Below are positions 17,677-25,329 of a DNA stretch of 64,000 nt, piece after piece (the stretch's first letter is position 1; each line of letters begins with the position of its first letter). Location: the NCBI RefSeq assembly GCF_000737515.1, contig NZ_CP006587.1, positions 4,707,001-4,771,000 on the forward strand, read 5' to 3'. The stretch comes from Hymenobacter sp. APR13. Its GTDB lineage: Bacteria > Bacteroidota > Bacteroidia > Cytophagales > Hymenobacteraceae. The translations under genes and the position numbers were made by a program. The notes beneath the pieces were generated by a model. The model searched no databases, had not been told where the DNA came from, and was given only the letters and a program-made list of their open reading frames with translations.

Positions 17677-18141
17677 TCAGGCGCGGGCGGGCCGCCACAG
17701 CGGGCCCACGGCCAGCAGCAGCACCAGCACGTTGAAGCCCGCGTTGGATGGGTTGCCCGAGGCCACCGAGCCGGCGCTGTCCAGCACAAACCAGGTGAGC
17801 ACGCCCCCGAGCACGGCTTTGCGCACGTCTTCGGGGGCTTGGTCGTAGACGCGCCCGGCCAGCAGCCAGATCATCACGCCCCAGCCGGCCAGAAAGCCGC
17901 CCGTCAGGGCCGACAGAAAGCGGGTGTCGGGGGCCGCAAAGGTGCTGCTGCCATCCAGCGGCCAGCTCAGCAGGTCCAGCGTGAAGCGGGCGGGCCCGGC
18001 CGTGGCCGCCCGCGTGCCCAGCGTGAATACCGGCCCGAACGAGCCGACTACCAGCGCGGTAACTTTAAGCCAGAACCGGTGAAATCTGTGTGAGCTGAAA
18101 GAATGCGGCATAAGGGGGCTGAATTGGTGAATCAGCCGCAT
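17677..18141 (-). CDS. uncharacterised membrane protein
   Basis: A protein of 144-154 aa with about four hydrophobic segments: LKVTALVVGSFGPVFTLGTR, SALTGGFLAGWGVMIWLLAG, KAVLGGVLTWFVLDSAGSVA and a last GFNVLVLLLAVGPLWR. Two ATG starts are possible, at 18141 and at 18111 (MPHSFSSHRF). I do not recognise a characterised function; similar small membrane proteins occur widely in proteobacteria and Bacteroidota. It converges on the cupredoxin gene and follows the TetR gene on the same strand at 25 nt, so it may be the TetR regulator's cotranscribed partner. Confidence 0.6.
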   Translation of the reverse strand: MRLIHQFSPLMPHSFSSHRFHRFWLKVTALVVGSFGPVFTLGTRAATAGPARFTLDLLSWPLDGSSTFAAPDTRFLSALTGGFLAGWGVMIWLLAGRVYDQAPEDVRKAVLGGVLTWFVLDSAGSVASGNPSNAGFNVLVLLLAVGPLWRPARA

Positions 18142-18166
18142 AGGTAAGACCCCGCCGGCGCGGATT

Positions 18167-18736
18167 TTAGCCGCTACCGTCCAATGCCGGCGCCCCGCCC
18201 GTGCTGAGCGTGCGCACCAGCTGCGTAAGCTGACGGAAGTAAGCCGAGAGCCACTCGCGGGTCAGCGTGGCGTCGGTCAGCTGCAGGTAGAAGTTTTCCA
18301 GGGCCAGCTGAAACACGCCGCCCAACAGGTGGGGCGTCAGGTGCGAAGGCAGTTCCCGCGCCCAGAGGGCCAGAAACGCCTCGGCCGCCGGCCCCGAGGC
18401 CTCGGCCAGGCACTCGGCGTAGGGGCCGTGCCGGCGGTGCACCCGCAGCTGCCGCTGAAACAGCAGGTCCGTGCGATGCTCCAGCAGCACCGTAATCAGG
18501 CCGGGGTCAAGGCTCTCACACGCCGCCTCGCGCCGGGCCAGCAGCCGCGCCTGCCCGACGTGGTAGCGCAGCAGCTGCCGGGTGAACACTTCCAAATCAG
18601 CGAAATGGTGGTAAAACGAGGACTTGCTGATGCCCACCTTGCGGGCCAGCACCTCCACTTTCAGGCCGTCGGGGCCGGTGGCAGCAAACAGGGCGTAGCC
18701 CGTCTGCAGCCAGATGGCCGTGGGGTCTTCTTTCAT
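18167..18736 (-). CDS. TetR/AcrR family transcriptional regulator
   Basis: A 189-aa repressor (from the ATG at 18736; an upstream start would add 10 aa) with an N-terminal HTH: AIWLQTGYALFAATGPDGLK then VEVLARKVGISKSSFYHHFA, the classical TetR recognition helix ending in YxHF. The rest is a helical ligand-binding and dimerisation domain with no recognisable ligand residues. It is followed by the membrane protein at 17677-18141, which may be its target. It sits between the copper island and the first replication gene, and could equally regulate the metal genes. Confidence 0.85.
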   Translation of the reverse strand: MKEDPTAIWLQTGYALFAATGPDGLKVEVLARKVGISKSSFYHHFADLEVFTRQLLRYHVGQARLLARREAACESLDPGLITVLLEHRTDLLFQRQLRVHRRHGPYAECLAEASGPAAEAFLALWARELPSHLTPHLLGGVFQLALENFYLQLTDATLTREWLSAYFRQLTQLVRTLSTGGAPALDGSG

Positions 18737-18840
18737 GTGCCGAACATAGGAAATTCCTGCCGCCATGCTGGCTATGGGTGGCGCCTTGCCCGCTGACGGG
18801 TGCCGGTCAGTCAGGGCAAGCGCATTGTACCGGAGCCGGT

Positions 18841-19863
18841 TCAGAGCTTGGCGAACAGCCCGGCAAATTCCGTCTTAAGGTGGTTGACGGTTGTGCCGCC
18901 GATGTTGTCGAACACCTTGGATTTGGTTTCGTGGCTAACCAGCAGCTGATGCGTGGATTTAAGCAGCTTCGTGAAATGCGCCTCGTCGTCGCCCAGGTGC
19001 TCCAGCACGGTTCTGATCTGCGAATCGGAAACCTGTAGCTTCTGCAGTCGGGCGATGACGCGCTGGTGCAGCGTCGGCATCTCCGCACTGATGCCCAGGG
19101 GCAGCTGATCCGATGGTTTCTGCTTCTGCCGGCTTTGGGGTGTGATGTCAATGCTAGCCGGCTCCTGACCGTTGCCGGCGATAACATGCCTGGGAATAGT
19201 GAACCGAATCCTGCTGACCTTGCGGCCGGCTTTCAGCGGCTCCCAGCCAATCATCCAGCCGATATCCTGCAATTCCTTGATGGCGGGCTCCAGGACATAG
19301 CGCTTGAAATCGTAGAAAATGGCGTAGGACGTGTCTTCCGTACCTATCATCTGCTCCCGCAGCTTTTCAATCTCCACCTCCCAACTGCCCACGTCATCCC
19401 AGCTAGTGAGCACCCAGTACAGCCGGTGTGCATGAGCGCTCTTTAGGGTGAGAATGGTTTCAATCTCTACGGTTGTGTACTCACTGGCGAGCTCCAGCAG
19501 AAACGGCTTTATCTCGGGCGCAAAGTTCCCTGTCACGTACCCCGTACCCTCATCAATTTCCATGAAGCTGATGATGCCGTAGTTTTTGATGTTCATCTTA
19601 CCCCGGGAGCTGGTACGGGCAATGCTGACCACCTTACCCATGAGCGTTTTACAGGCCGCATCGATTTGCTCATATACTGGGCCTGATTTCGCCTTCGGAA
19701 TAATCCGCTTCATGGGAATCCGAATCTGCGGCAACTCCAGTGACTTGGAATGGATGCAGCCCAACGCCAGGGCAATGATGCGCGCCTCAATGTGATTAAG
19801 CTTCAGGGGCGACCTTACAAGAATATTGGCCTGCCGGGCCTGGGGATAAAGGGATGGTTCCAT
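18841..19863 (-). CDS. replication initiation protein, Rep_3 (RepB/Initiator) family
   Basis: A 340-aa plasmid initiator with two winged-helix domains. YPQARQANILVRSPLKLNHI and EARIIALALGCIH open the first, as is usual for Rep_3 proteins of Bacteroidota plasmids; SAHAHRLYWVLTSW and FYDFKRYVLEPAIKELQDIG mark the second, which binds iterons. The C-terminal 70 aa are a variable tail. Seven iterons at 19939-20096 lie directly upstream of its start and an inverted copy is found further out, so this is one complete replicon. It shares the same architecture with the second Rep at 30621-31661 but the two differ in many residues and in iterons. Confidence 0.9.
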   Translation of the reverse strand: MEPSLYPQARQANILVRSPLKLNHIEARIIALALGCIHSKSLELPQIRIPMKRIIPKAKSGPVYEQIDAACKTLMGKVVSIARTSSRGKMNIKNYGIISFMEIDEGTGYVTGNFAPEIKPFLLELASEYTTVEIETILTLKSAHAHRLYWVLTSWDDVGSWEVEIEKLREQMIGTEDTSYAIFYDFKRYVLEPAIKELQDIGWMIGWEPLKAGRKVSRIRFTIPRHVIAGNGQEPASIDITPQSRQKQKPSDQLPLGISAEMPTLHQRVIARLQKLQVSDSQIRTVLEHLGDDEAHFTKLLKSTHQLLVSHETKSKVFDNIGGTTVNHLKTEFAGLFAKL

Positions 19864-19938
19864 AAGGAAGGTAACGTAGGACCAGCCTAAACTACGGAAA
19901 ATAAAAATATCCTTCCGTAGAGCCGAGTCGGTGGCCCG

Positions 19939-20096
19939 GTGTAGTTTCTTCCGTAGTTACGCCGGATGAGTGTAGTTTCTTCCGTAGATGGTGTAATTTC
20001 TTCCGTAGTACGGTGTAGTTTCTTCCGTAGGTGGGTGTAGTTTCTTCCGTAGTACGGTGTAATTCCTTCCGTAGGCGGGTGTAGTTCCTTCCGTAT
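19939..20096 (+). repeat. iteron array of the first Rep replicon (probable origin)
   Basis: Seven direct copies of GTGTAGTTTCTTCCGTAG or close variants start at 19939, 19970, 19991, 20013, 20035, 20057 and 20079; from the third on the spacing is 22 bp, i.e. two helical turns. The last two read TTCC instead of TTTC. AT-rich sequence (TTTAAACTATATATTCTATT) follows at 20096-20116 and would suit duplex opening. A TTCCGTAG/CTACGGAA pair also occurs at 19890-19919 near the rep start and could serve autoregulation. Confidence 0.88.
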
Positions 20097-20563
20097 TTAA
20101 ACTATATATTCTATTTATAATCAGACAGTTACAGTGCTTAGAAGAGAGAGGAAATTGAAGAATAGAAAAACTGAAAGGCCTCTGTTTTTTGGTTGTGTGG
20201 CGTTTATTTTTCTGGCTTCAGTTGGTGCCAAATTGGCTCCGGCCCAGGTTAAGCGCTGCCCGCAACTTTCCGGGCAACTACGGAAGAAATTACACCGGCG
20301 GCTCGCGCCATGTCATAAACAGCTGTGGTGTTGCCGTATTGCCGTATTGCTGTGTTGCCGGCTCTGCTATGGACAATCACAGCCAGCGGGCCACGCCAGT
20401 CCCCTGAGGTCGTTCAGGCAAACCTGACAGAAGAAGGACGTGTCGTTGCGCTGCTGTAGCAGCATACCCAAACGGGGAGGCATGATGCAGCGCGGCAGCT
20501 GCCGTAGCAGCGCCCAGCCAGACAGGCCAGCCCCTCCCCACCGGTCGGCGCCAGGTCGCGGGC
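20097..20563. other. origin-proximal non-coding region with inverted iteron
   Basis: About 470 nt between the iterons and the partition genes. It holds AT-rich DNA up to about 20220 and one inverted iteron copy at 20278-20295 (CTACGGAAGAAATTACAC, exact complement of the iteron at 19991). Open frames here have no family resemblance. Part of this stretch may be the origin's unwinding or handcuffing region. Confidence 0.5.
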
Positions 20564-21193
20564 CTAGCGGCCCCGCCCCTTGCGGATCTGCTGGCGCCGC
20601 ACTTCCTCTTTCTGCCGGATCTGCAGCGGGCGCTCCTCAATCTCGGCGTTGGCGAATAGCAGGTCTAGTGCCTCGTGCAGGGCCTGCTTCTGGGTGAAGT
20701 CGTACTGGCCGCCCATGCGCTGGGTGTGCACAAAGTTTTTCAGCTTCTCCAGGTACTGCCGGCTCAACACGAAGGTCTGCCGCACGTCGCTGTCGGGCGC
20801 GTCGTCCGCCCCGGTCGCCGCCGGATCAACTGCTGCATCGGCAACTGCTGCCTCGGCAACTGCTGCAACATCCGTAACATGATTCTGCTCGGCTACCGGC
20901 GCTGGACGGGCCGGCGTGCCCGCCTTTGGTCGGCCGGGGGCCTTGCGGGCAGGCGCGGCAGCTTCCGGAACAGCTGGAGCGGCGGCCGGACGACGGCCGG
21001 CTTTGGCCGGGGCGGTGCTACCGGAGCTATCCGTAACAGGCGCGGCGGCAGGTGCTGCGGCCACGGCGGCCGGCTCCGGGGCCGGCGGCGTGCTCAGGCG
21101 GTCCTGCTCCAGGAAATCTAGCAGGTCTATTTCCGAGGTGCGTTTAGTGGGCTGGGCGGTGCCGGAGGACAGCTGCTTGAAGGACTTGGCCAT
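20564..21193 (-). CDS. ParA-associated partition protein, putative ribbon-helix-helix
   Basis: A 209-aa protein starting 12 nt after the ParA stop codon. Residues 30-135 are a low-complexity Ala/Pro-rich linker (with AAPAVPEAAAPARKAPGRPK). The C-terminal part, SDVRQTFVLSRQYLEKLKNF, VHTQRMGGQYDFTQKQALHE and ALDLLFAN, has the beta-helix-helix order of ribbon-helix-helix DNA-binding domains (RQTFVLS as the strand). The N-terminal 30 aa may contact ParA. No ParB/Spo0J HTH or KorB domain is visible, so it is a ParB analogue, and the 9-bp-phased arrays nearby are its probable binding sites (inference). Confidence 0.65.
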   Translation of the reverse strand: MAKSFKQLSSGTAQPTKRTSEIDLLDFLEQDRLSTPPAPEPAAVAAAPAAAPVTDSSGSTAPAKAGRRPAAAPAVPEAAAPARKAPGRPKAGTPARPAPVAEQNHVTDVAAVAEAAVADAAVDPAATGADDAPDSDVRQTFVLSRQYLEKLKNFVHTQRMGGQYDFTQKQALHEALDLLFANAEIEERPLQIRQKEEVRRQQIRKGRGR

Positions 21194-21205
21194 GCGGAAG
21201 GAAGG

Positions 21206-21949
21206 TTAGCGGGTGAGGATTTCGGCAATGAGCTGCTGGTAGTCGGTAGCGCCGGAGCTGTTGGGGGCGTAGGAGAAGATGTCCTGGCCCAGGTGGGGAG
21301 CCTCCCCCAGCCCGATGGTTTCGCGAATGACGTTGCGCAGCACCAGCTCGGGGTATTTCTCGCGGATGGCTTCGGCCGTTTCGCGCCGCAGAATCTTGCG
21401 GCCGTCGAAGCGGGTGAAAAAGATGCCGTCAATCTTCAGGGTCGGGTTGAGGCGGCGCTGTACCCGCGAGACCAGCTCCAGCACCTTTTCCAGGCCGTCG
21501 GTGGCGTAGAGCTGCGCCTCCAGCGGAATCAGCAGCGAGTCGGCGCAGGCGTAGGCGTTGAGCGTAATCAGCCCCAGGGCCGGCGGGCAGTCCAGCAGAA
21601 TGAAGTCGCACTTGTCGAGGATGGGCGTGAGCAGGTCCTTGAGCAGATACTCGCGGTCCAGCTCGTCGCCCTTCACCTTGTCGAAGCTCGACAGCGCCGG
21701 GGCCCCGGGCACCACGGCCAGGTTGGGCTGCAGCGGCTGGGCCCGGAACGCGTATTCGCCCAGCAGCGCGCCGTAGATGTTGTTTTCGGAGTGGTCGAGG
21801 CGCAGGCCGCGCGTCAGGTTGATCTGCGGGTCAAGGTCAATCAGCACCACCTTATGGCCGGCACGGGCCAGGCCGGCGCCGATGTTCACGGTGGAAGTGG
21901 TTTTACCAACGCCCCCTTTCTGGTTGCTCAGTGCAATGATTTTAGCCAT
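21206..21949 (-). CDS. parA: ParA-family partition ATPase
   Basis: A 247-aa ATPase of the ParA/Soj type that moves plasmid copies along the nucleoid. It has the deviant Walker A KGGVGKTTSTVNIG (residues 11-24), LIDLDPQINLT (Walker A' region), FILLDCPPALGLITLNAY (Walker B) and LIPLEAQLYATDGLEKV. There is no N-terminal HTH, so autoregulation should depend on the partner, as in type Ib systems. The start lies 5 nt from a 99-bp array of 9-bp-phased NNNRTTAYC repeats that probably serves as operator and centromere. Confidence 0.93.
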   Translation of the reverse strand: MAKIIALSNQKGGVGKTTSTVNIGAGLARAGHKVVLIDLDPQINLTRGLRLDHSENNIYGALLGEYAFRAQPLQPNLAVVPGAPALSSFDKVKGDELDREYLLKDLLTPILDKCDFILLDCPPALGLITLNAYACADSLLIPLEAQLYATDGLEKVLELVSRVQRRLNPTLKIDGIFFTRFDGRKILRRETAEAIREKYPELVLRNVIRETIGLGEAPHLGQDIFSYAPNSSGATDYQQLIAEILTR

Positions 21950-21954
21950 GGGCC

Positions 21955-22053
21955 AATATTACGAAGGTTATCGAAGTTATCCATGAATATAGTGTTACTC
22001 ATGCGCATCGGGTTATCCATATTATCTGTGTTACTAATGTTACTCAGTATCAT
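21955..22053 (-). repeat. 9-bp-phased NNNRTTAYC array upstream of parA
   Basis: Read on the plus strand in 9-bp steps from 21955: AATATTACG, AAGGTTATC, GAAGTTATC, CATGAATAT, AGTGTTACT, CATGCGCAT, CGGGTTATC, CATATTATC, TGTGTTACT, AATGTTACT, CAGTATCAT. Eight of eleven units match NNNRTTAYN in strict register. The block begins 5 nt upstream of the parA start codon. The same motif in the same phase makes up the array at 28.65-29.45 kb. Confidence 0.8.
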
Positions 22054-22298
22054 TTCAACGATTTTGTACTTCCGGTAATCCGGCAAAACCGCGAGCAGGC
22101 ATTGACAATACTGAGGGCACAGGCCCGCTTGGTGAAGGTCAGGTGTGGGTCGTCCGGGCATTCGTAGCGCCCAGCGCAGACGGCGGCAGAGGTTGGCGGC
22201 AGCAAACGGCAAAAGCCTACCTTGTGCCGTCTCGCGCTGCGGGCCATGCCGGCGAAGTTTCGGGTGGAGCAGCGTTTCACCTTGTTGTTCTGAAACCC

Positions 22299-22895
22299 AT
22301 GCCTGCCCCCCTGGTTGCCCCGTTGCCCGCCGATGCCAACCCCGAAGTGGCCGCGCTGGCCACCTTCTTCAACGAAACACTGGGCTTTTGCCCCAACAGC
22401 GTGCTCACCATGCAGCACCGCCCGGCCCTCGCTACGGCGTTCATTGAGCTCAACAAGGCCGTGATGGCAAACCAGGGCCGCGTGAGCAGCGCCCTCAAGC
22501 GGCTGATTGGCTATATCAGCTCGCACGCTACCGGCTGCCAGTACTGCCAGGCCCACACCATGCTGGCCGCCGGCCGCTACGGGGCCGAACAGGAGCAGCT
22601 GGACCATATCTGGGCGTACGCCACCCACCCGGCCTTCAGCCCGGCCGAGCGGGCGGCGCTGGAGTTTGCTGTGGCTGCTTCCTCGGTGCCCAACGCCGTG
22701 AACGAAGCCATCGGTGCCAACCTGTGCCGTCACTGGGACGAGGGCGAAATCGTGGAAATTCTGGGCGTGGTGAGTCTGTTTGGCTTTCTTAACCGCTGGA
22801 ACGATTCCATGGGCACCACCCTGGAGCCCGGTGCCGCGGCCCTGGGCGAGCGGCAGCTGGCGCCCAAAGGCTGGTCGGCGGGCAAGCACGCCTGA
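22299..22895 (+). CDS. carboxymuconolactone decarboxylase / AhpD-like protein
   Basis: A 198-aa protein of the CMD/AhpD superfamily, probably a peroxidase-related thiol oxidoreductase. HATGCQYCQAHTMLAAGRYG carries the redox CxxC and following His that define AhpD-like members. The remainder is all helical (NSVLTMQHRPALATAFIELN before it, IVEILGVVSLFGFLNRWNDS after it), as in the family. The ATG at 22299 is chosen as the frame upstream to 22143 is unlike the family. It stands alone between parA, which is divergent, and a lipoprotein gene. Confidence 0.85.
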   Translation: MPAPLVAPLPADANPEVAALATFFNETLGFCPNSVLTMQHRPALATAFIELNKAVMANQGRVSSALKRLIGYISSHATGCQYCQAHTMLAAGRYGAEQEQLDHIWAYATHPAFSPAERAALEFAVAASSVPNAVNEAIGANLCRHWDEGEIVEILGVVSLFGFLNRWNDSMGTTLEPGAAALGERQLAPKGWSAGKHA

Positions 22896-23124
22896 GCCGC
22901 GCGGCGTCACCGCAAAACCGGCGTTCGGGCCAGCCCTGCAAAGGCGGCATCCACCGGGGTTGCCGCCAGCTGGTTAATGCGGATGCTGATGAGCTTCTGT
23001 GACAGACCTAGGATAACCACCTGTTGGCCGGGGATGGAACGGAATTGAAAAAGACAGGGTGGCGTGATTCTTTTGTGATAGTTCGGGAGCTGCTTTGTGC
23101 ACTGTCACTTAAGCCCCTGTTATC

Positions 23125-23592
23125 ATGGAAAAGCTGTTTCGTCCCGTGCTGGCCCTGAGCCTGCTGGCGGCCCTGCCCGCCGTCGTTGCCTGCAGCAACG
23201 ACGATGACCCTGCGCCCCAGGTAATATCCACGCCCGACCCGGTGGGGACCATAACCTCGCTGAAGATGGGCACCATCACGCCCCAGAACGGCACGCCCAC
23301 CCGCGGCACGCTGGCCGTGATTCGCGACGGGCAGAACACCGAGTTCGTGCAGCTCAACGCGGACTTCACCTCCGACTTTCACACCGGCACCGTGACGGTG
23401 TACCTGGCCAAGGACCTGACCAACATTGGGGTGCAGCGCCGGGCGGCGGCTACCAACGTGAAGGCCGTGGGCTTCGTGAACCGCAACGGCCGCCAGTTCA
23501 TGCGCATTGATGGAGCCTCGGCCGGATTTACGCACATCGTGTTCTACTGCGAAACCGCCGAAATCAACTTCGGCGCTTCCCCGCTGCAATAA
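23125..23592 (+). CDS. DM13-like domain lipoprotein
   Basis: A 155-aa lipoprotein with signal MEKLFRPVLALSLLAALPAV and lipobox Cys23 (VVACSND). After a linker, residues 45-150 form a beta-rich domain: GTLAVIRDGQNTEFVQLNAD, FTSDFHTGTVTVYLAKDLTN and a C-terminal FTHIVFYCETAEINFG. The dF..G...VYLa pattern resembles DM13 domains, which are electron-transfer-type sandwich domains, but I give this only moderate weight. The stop codon overlaps the start of the next gene (ATAATG), so the two are translated together. Confidence 0.6.
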   Translation: MEKLFRPVLALSLLAALPAVVACSNDDDPAPQVISTPDPVGTITSLKMGTITPQNGTPTRGTLAVIRDGQNTEFVQLNADFTSDFHTGTVTVYLAKDLTNIGVQRRAAATNVKAVGFVNRNGRQFMRIDGASAGFTHIVFYCETAEINFGASPLQ

Positions 23593-24446
23593 TGCGTGGG
23601 CCGTCGGCAAAGTGGGTGGGGGCGGTGCTGATGCTGGCCGGCTGCCTGGTGAGCGGGCCGCTGCGGGCCGGGGGAGGCTGGATTCGGGAGCCGGGCCAGG
23701 GCTACGTGAAGCTCGGCCTGACGGCCGTCGGCACCACCCGCTACCACACCGTGCTGGGCCAGGCCGTCACCACGGCCCGCTTCCGCCAGCAGGTGTACAG
23801 CCTCTACGGCGAGATGGGCCTGCTGCCCCGCCTGGAAGCCACCCTGAATTTTCCGGTGTTCCGGCGGGCCGAATTCCGCGCGGCCACGCCCGGCCGGGGG
23901 GTGGGCGACCCGGAAATCGGGCTGCGCTACGGGGTGCTGACCGGCCAGTGGCCCCTGGCCGTGGGGGTGGCCGTGGAGGCCCCCGTGGGGAACCCCAACG
24001 AGCGGGGCTTCAACCGCCAGGACCCGCGCATCTTCATTGCCCTGCCCACCGGCGACGGGGAGTGGAACGTGTGGACCCGCGCTTCGCTCTCGCACCGCCT
24101 GCGCAAGCAGCCGGCGTATTTCACCCTGAACGCCGGCTACAACAAGCGCACCGAGGGCTTCACCGACCAGTACACCTACGGGGCCCAGGTGGGCTACCAG
24201 GTGAAAGGCAAAGCCTGGCTTACGGCCAACCTGCTGACGCTGGCCAATACCCGCGCCCCCAACCCGGACAAGCCGGGCAGCATCGGGCTGGGCGAGGGCG
24301 TGGCCTACTCCACGGCCGGCCTGGGTGTCAGCTACGCCCTCGGCAAACACTGGTGGGCCACCGCCGACTGGGCCACCGGCTTCGGTACGCTGCGCAACGT
24401 GTACTCCGGCAGCCAGTTCACGGCAGGCGTGGCCGTGCAGTGGTAA
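23592..24446 (+). CDS. outer-membrane beta-barrel protein, unknown function
   Basis: A 284-aa secreted protein with a signal peptide (VGAVLMLAGCLVSGPLRAGG) and a mature part built of alternating aromatic and hydrophobic strands with Gly/Tyr turns (GQGYVKLGLTAVGTTRYHTV, YFTLNAGYNKRTEGFTDQYT) ending in VAVQW, the aromatic terminus expected of an outer-membrane barrel. Around 12 strands would fit. It is translationally coupled to the lipoprotein before it. A transported substrate cannot be assigned. Confidence 0.7.
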   Translation: MRGPSAKWVGAVLMLAGCLVSGPLRAGGGWIREPGQGYVKLGLTAVGTTRYHTVLGQAVTTARFRQQVYSLYGEMGLLPRLEATLNFPVFRRAEFRAATPGRGVGDPEIGLRYGVLTGQWPLAVGVAVEAPVGNPNERGFNRQDPRIFIALPTGDGEWNVWTRASLSHRLRKQPAYFTLNAGYNKRTEGFTDQYTYGAQVGYQVKGKAWLTANLLTLANTRAPNPDKPGSIGLGEGVAYSTAGLGVSYALGKHWWATADWATGFGTLRNVYSGSQFTAGVAVQW

Positions 24447-24588
24447 GACGTTGCTGCCTACTCTCTTGTTTATTACTATGCTGCCGGTAAAACCACGGCG
24501 GCGGCGGCGAAGACGAGCGGCGCCATATTGCGTTGCGGCTGCTTACATTCGGTGCAAATCAGCGGGCGGCTTCCCGCTGCTATTCCCC

Positions 24589-25329
24589 ATGACGACAACT
24601 TCCAAGCGTGCCCTCATCGTGGAAGACGATGCCGACATTGCCCACCTGCTGCAGGTGAATCTGCGCGCCATCGACTGCCGGGCCGACATTGCCGTGACCG
24701 GGCCGGAAGGACTGCGCCAGGCCACGGAGGAGCCGTTCGACGTCATCATTCTCGACGTGATGCTGCCCGGCCTCAGCGGCCTGGAGGTGTGCCGCCGCCT
24801 CCGCCAGCAGCACATCACCACGCCCATTCTCATGCTCACCAGCAAGGTGGAGGAGATGGACAAGGTGCGGGCCCTGGATCTGGGGGCCGACGACTACCTG
24901 ACCAAGCCCTTCAGCGTGCGGGAGCTGCTGGCCCGCGTGAAGGCCCGCCTGCGCCGCTCGGCCCCCGACAAGGAGCCCGGCTTCGCGGGCGGGGCCGGGG
25001 CGGTGCTGCGCCGCGGCGACCTGGCCCTGAACCTGGAGCAGCACCGCCTGACGGTGGCCGCCCGCCCGGTGGAGCTGACGGCCAAGGAGTTTGACCTGCT
25101 GGCCTTGCTCATGCGCCACCCCGGCCGGGCCTACTCGCGCACCGAGCTGCTGGATCTGGTGTGGGGCCACTCCTACGCCGGCTACGAGCATACGGTCAAC
25201 TCCCACATCAACCGCCTGCGCCTCAAGATCGAGCAAAGCCCGGCCAACCCCCGCTACGTGCTCACGGTGTGGGGCGTGGGCTACAAGCTCAGCGACGAGC
25301 TGCCGGCGCTGCCGGAAGCGGGCCCATGA
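24589..25329 (+). CDS. OmpR/PhoB-family response regulator
   Basis: A 246-aa two-component regulator. The receiver (residues 6-120) has ALIVEDDADI, the phospho-acceptor Asp in DVIILDVMLPGLSG, and TKPF with the conserved Lys. The C-terminal winged helix (LTVAARPVELTAKEFDLLAL, YSRTELLDLVWGHSYAGYEH, NPRYVLTVWGVGYKL) is of the OmpR type. The ATG at 24589 starts directly before the receiver; the frame to its left is not family sequence. Its stop overlaps the start of the histidine kinase gene (ATGA). Confidence 0.93.
   Translation: MTTTSKRALIVEDDADIAHLLQVNLRAIDCRADIAVTGPEGLRQATEEPFDVIILDVMLPGLSGLEVCRRLRQQHITTPILMLTSKVEEMDKVRALDLGADDYLTKPFSVRELLARVKARLRRSAPDKEPGFAGGAGAVLRRGDLALNLEQHRLTVAARPVELTAKEFDLLALLMRHPGRAYSRTELLDLVWGHSYAGYEHTVNSHINRLRLKIEQSPANPRYVLTVWGVGYKLSDELPALPEAGP

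Noticed and set aside
20134..20427. 97-codon frame beside the first iterons as a copy-control gene
   Set aside because: No family resemblance, composition unlike neighbours, and it contains the inverted iteron.
24325..24588. N-terminal extension of the response regulator
   Set aside because: It overlaps the end of the preceding outer-membrane gene and has no domain; the ATG at 24589 begins directly at the receiver.
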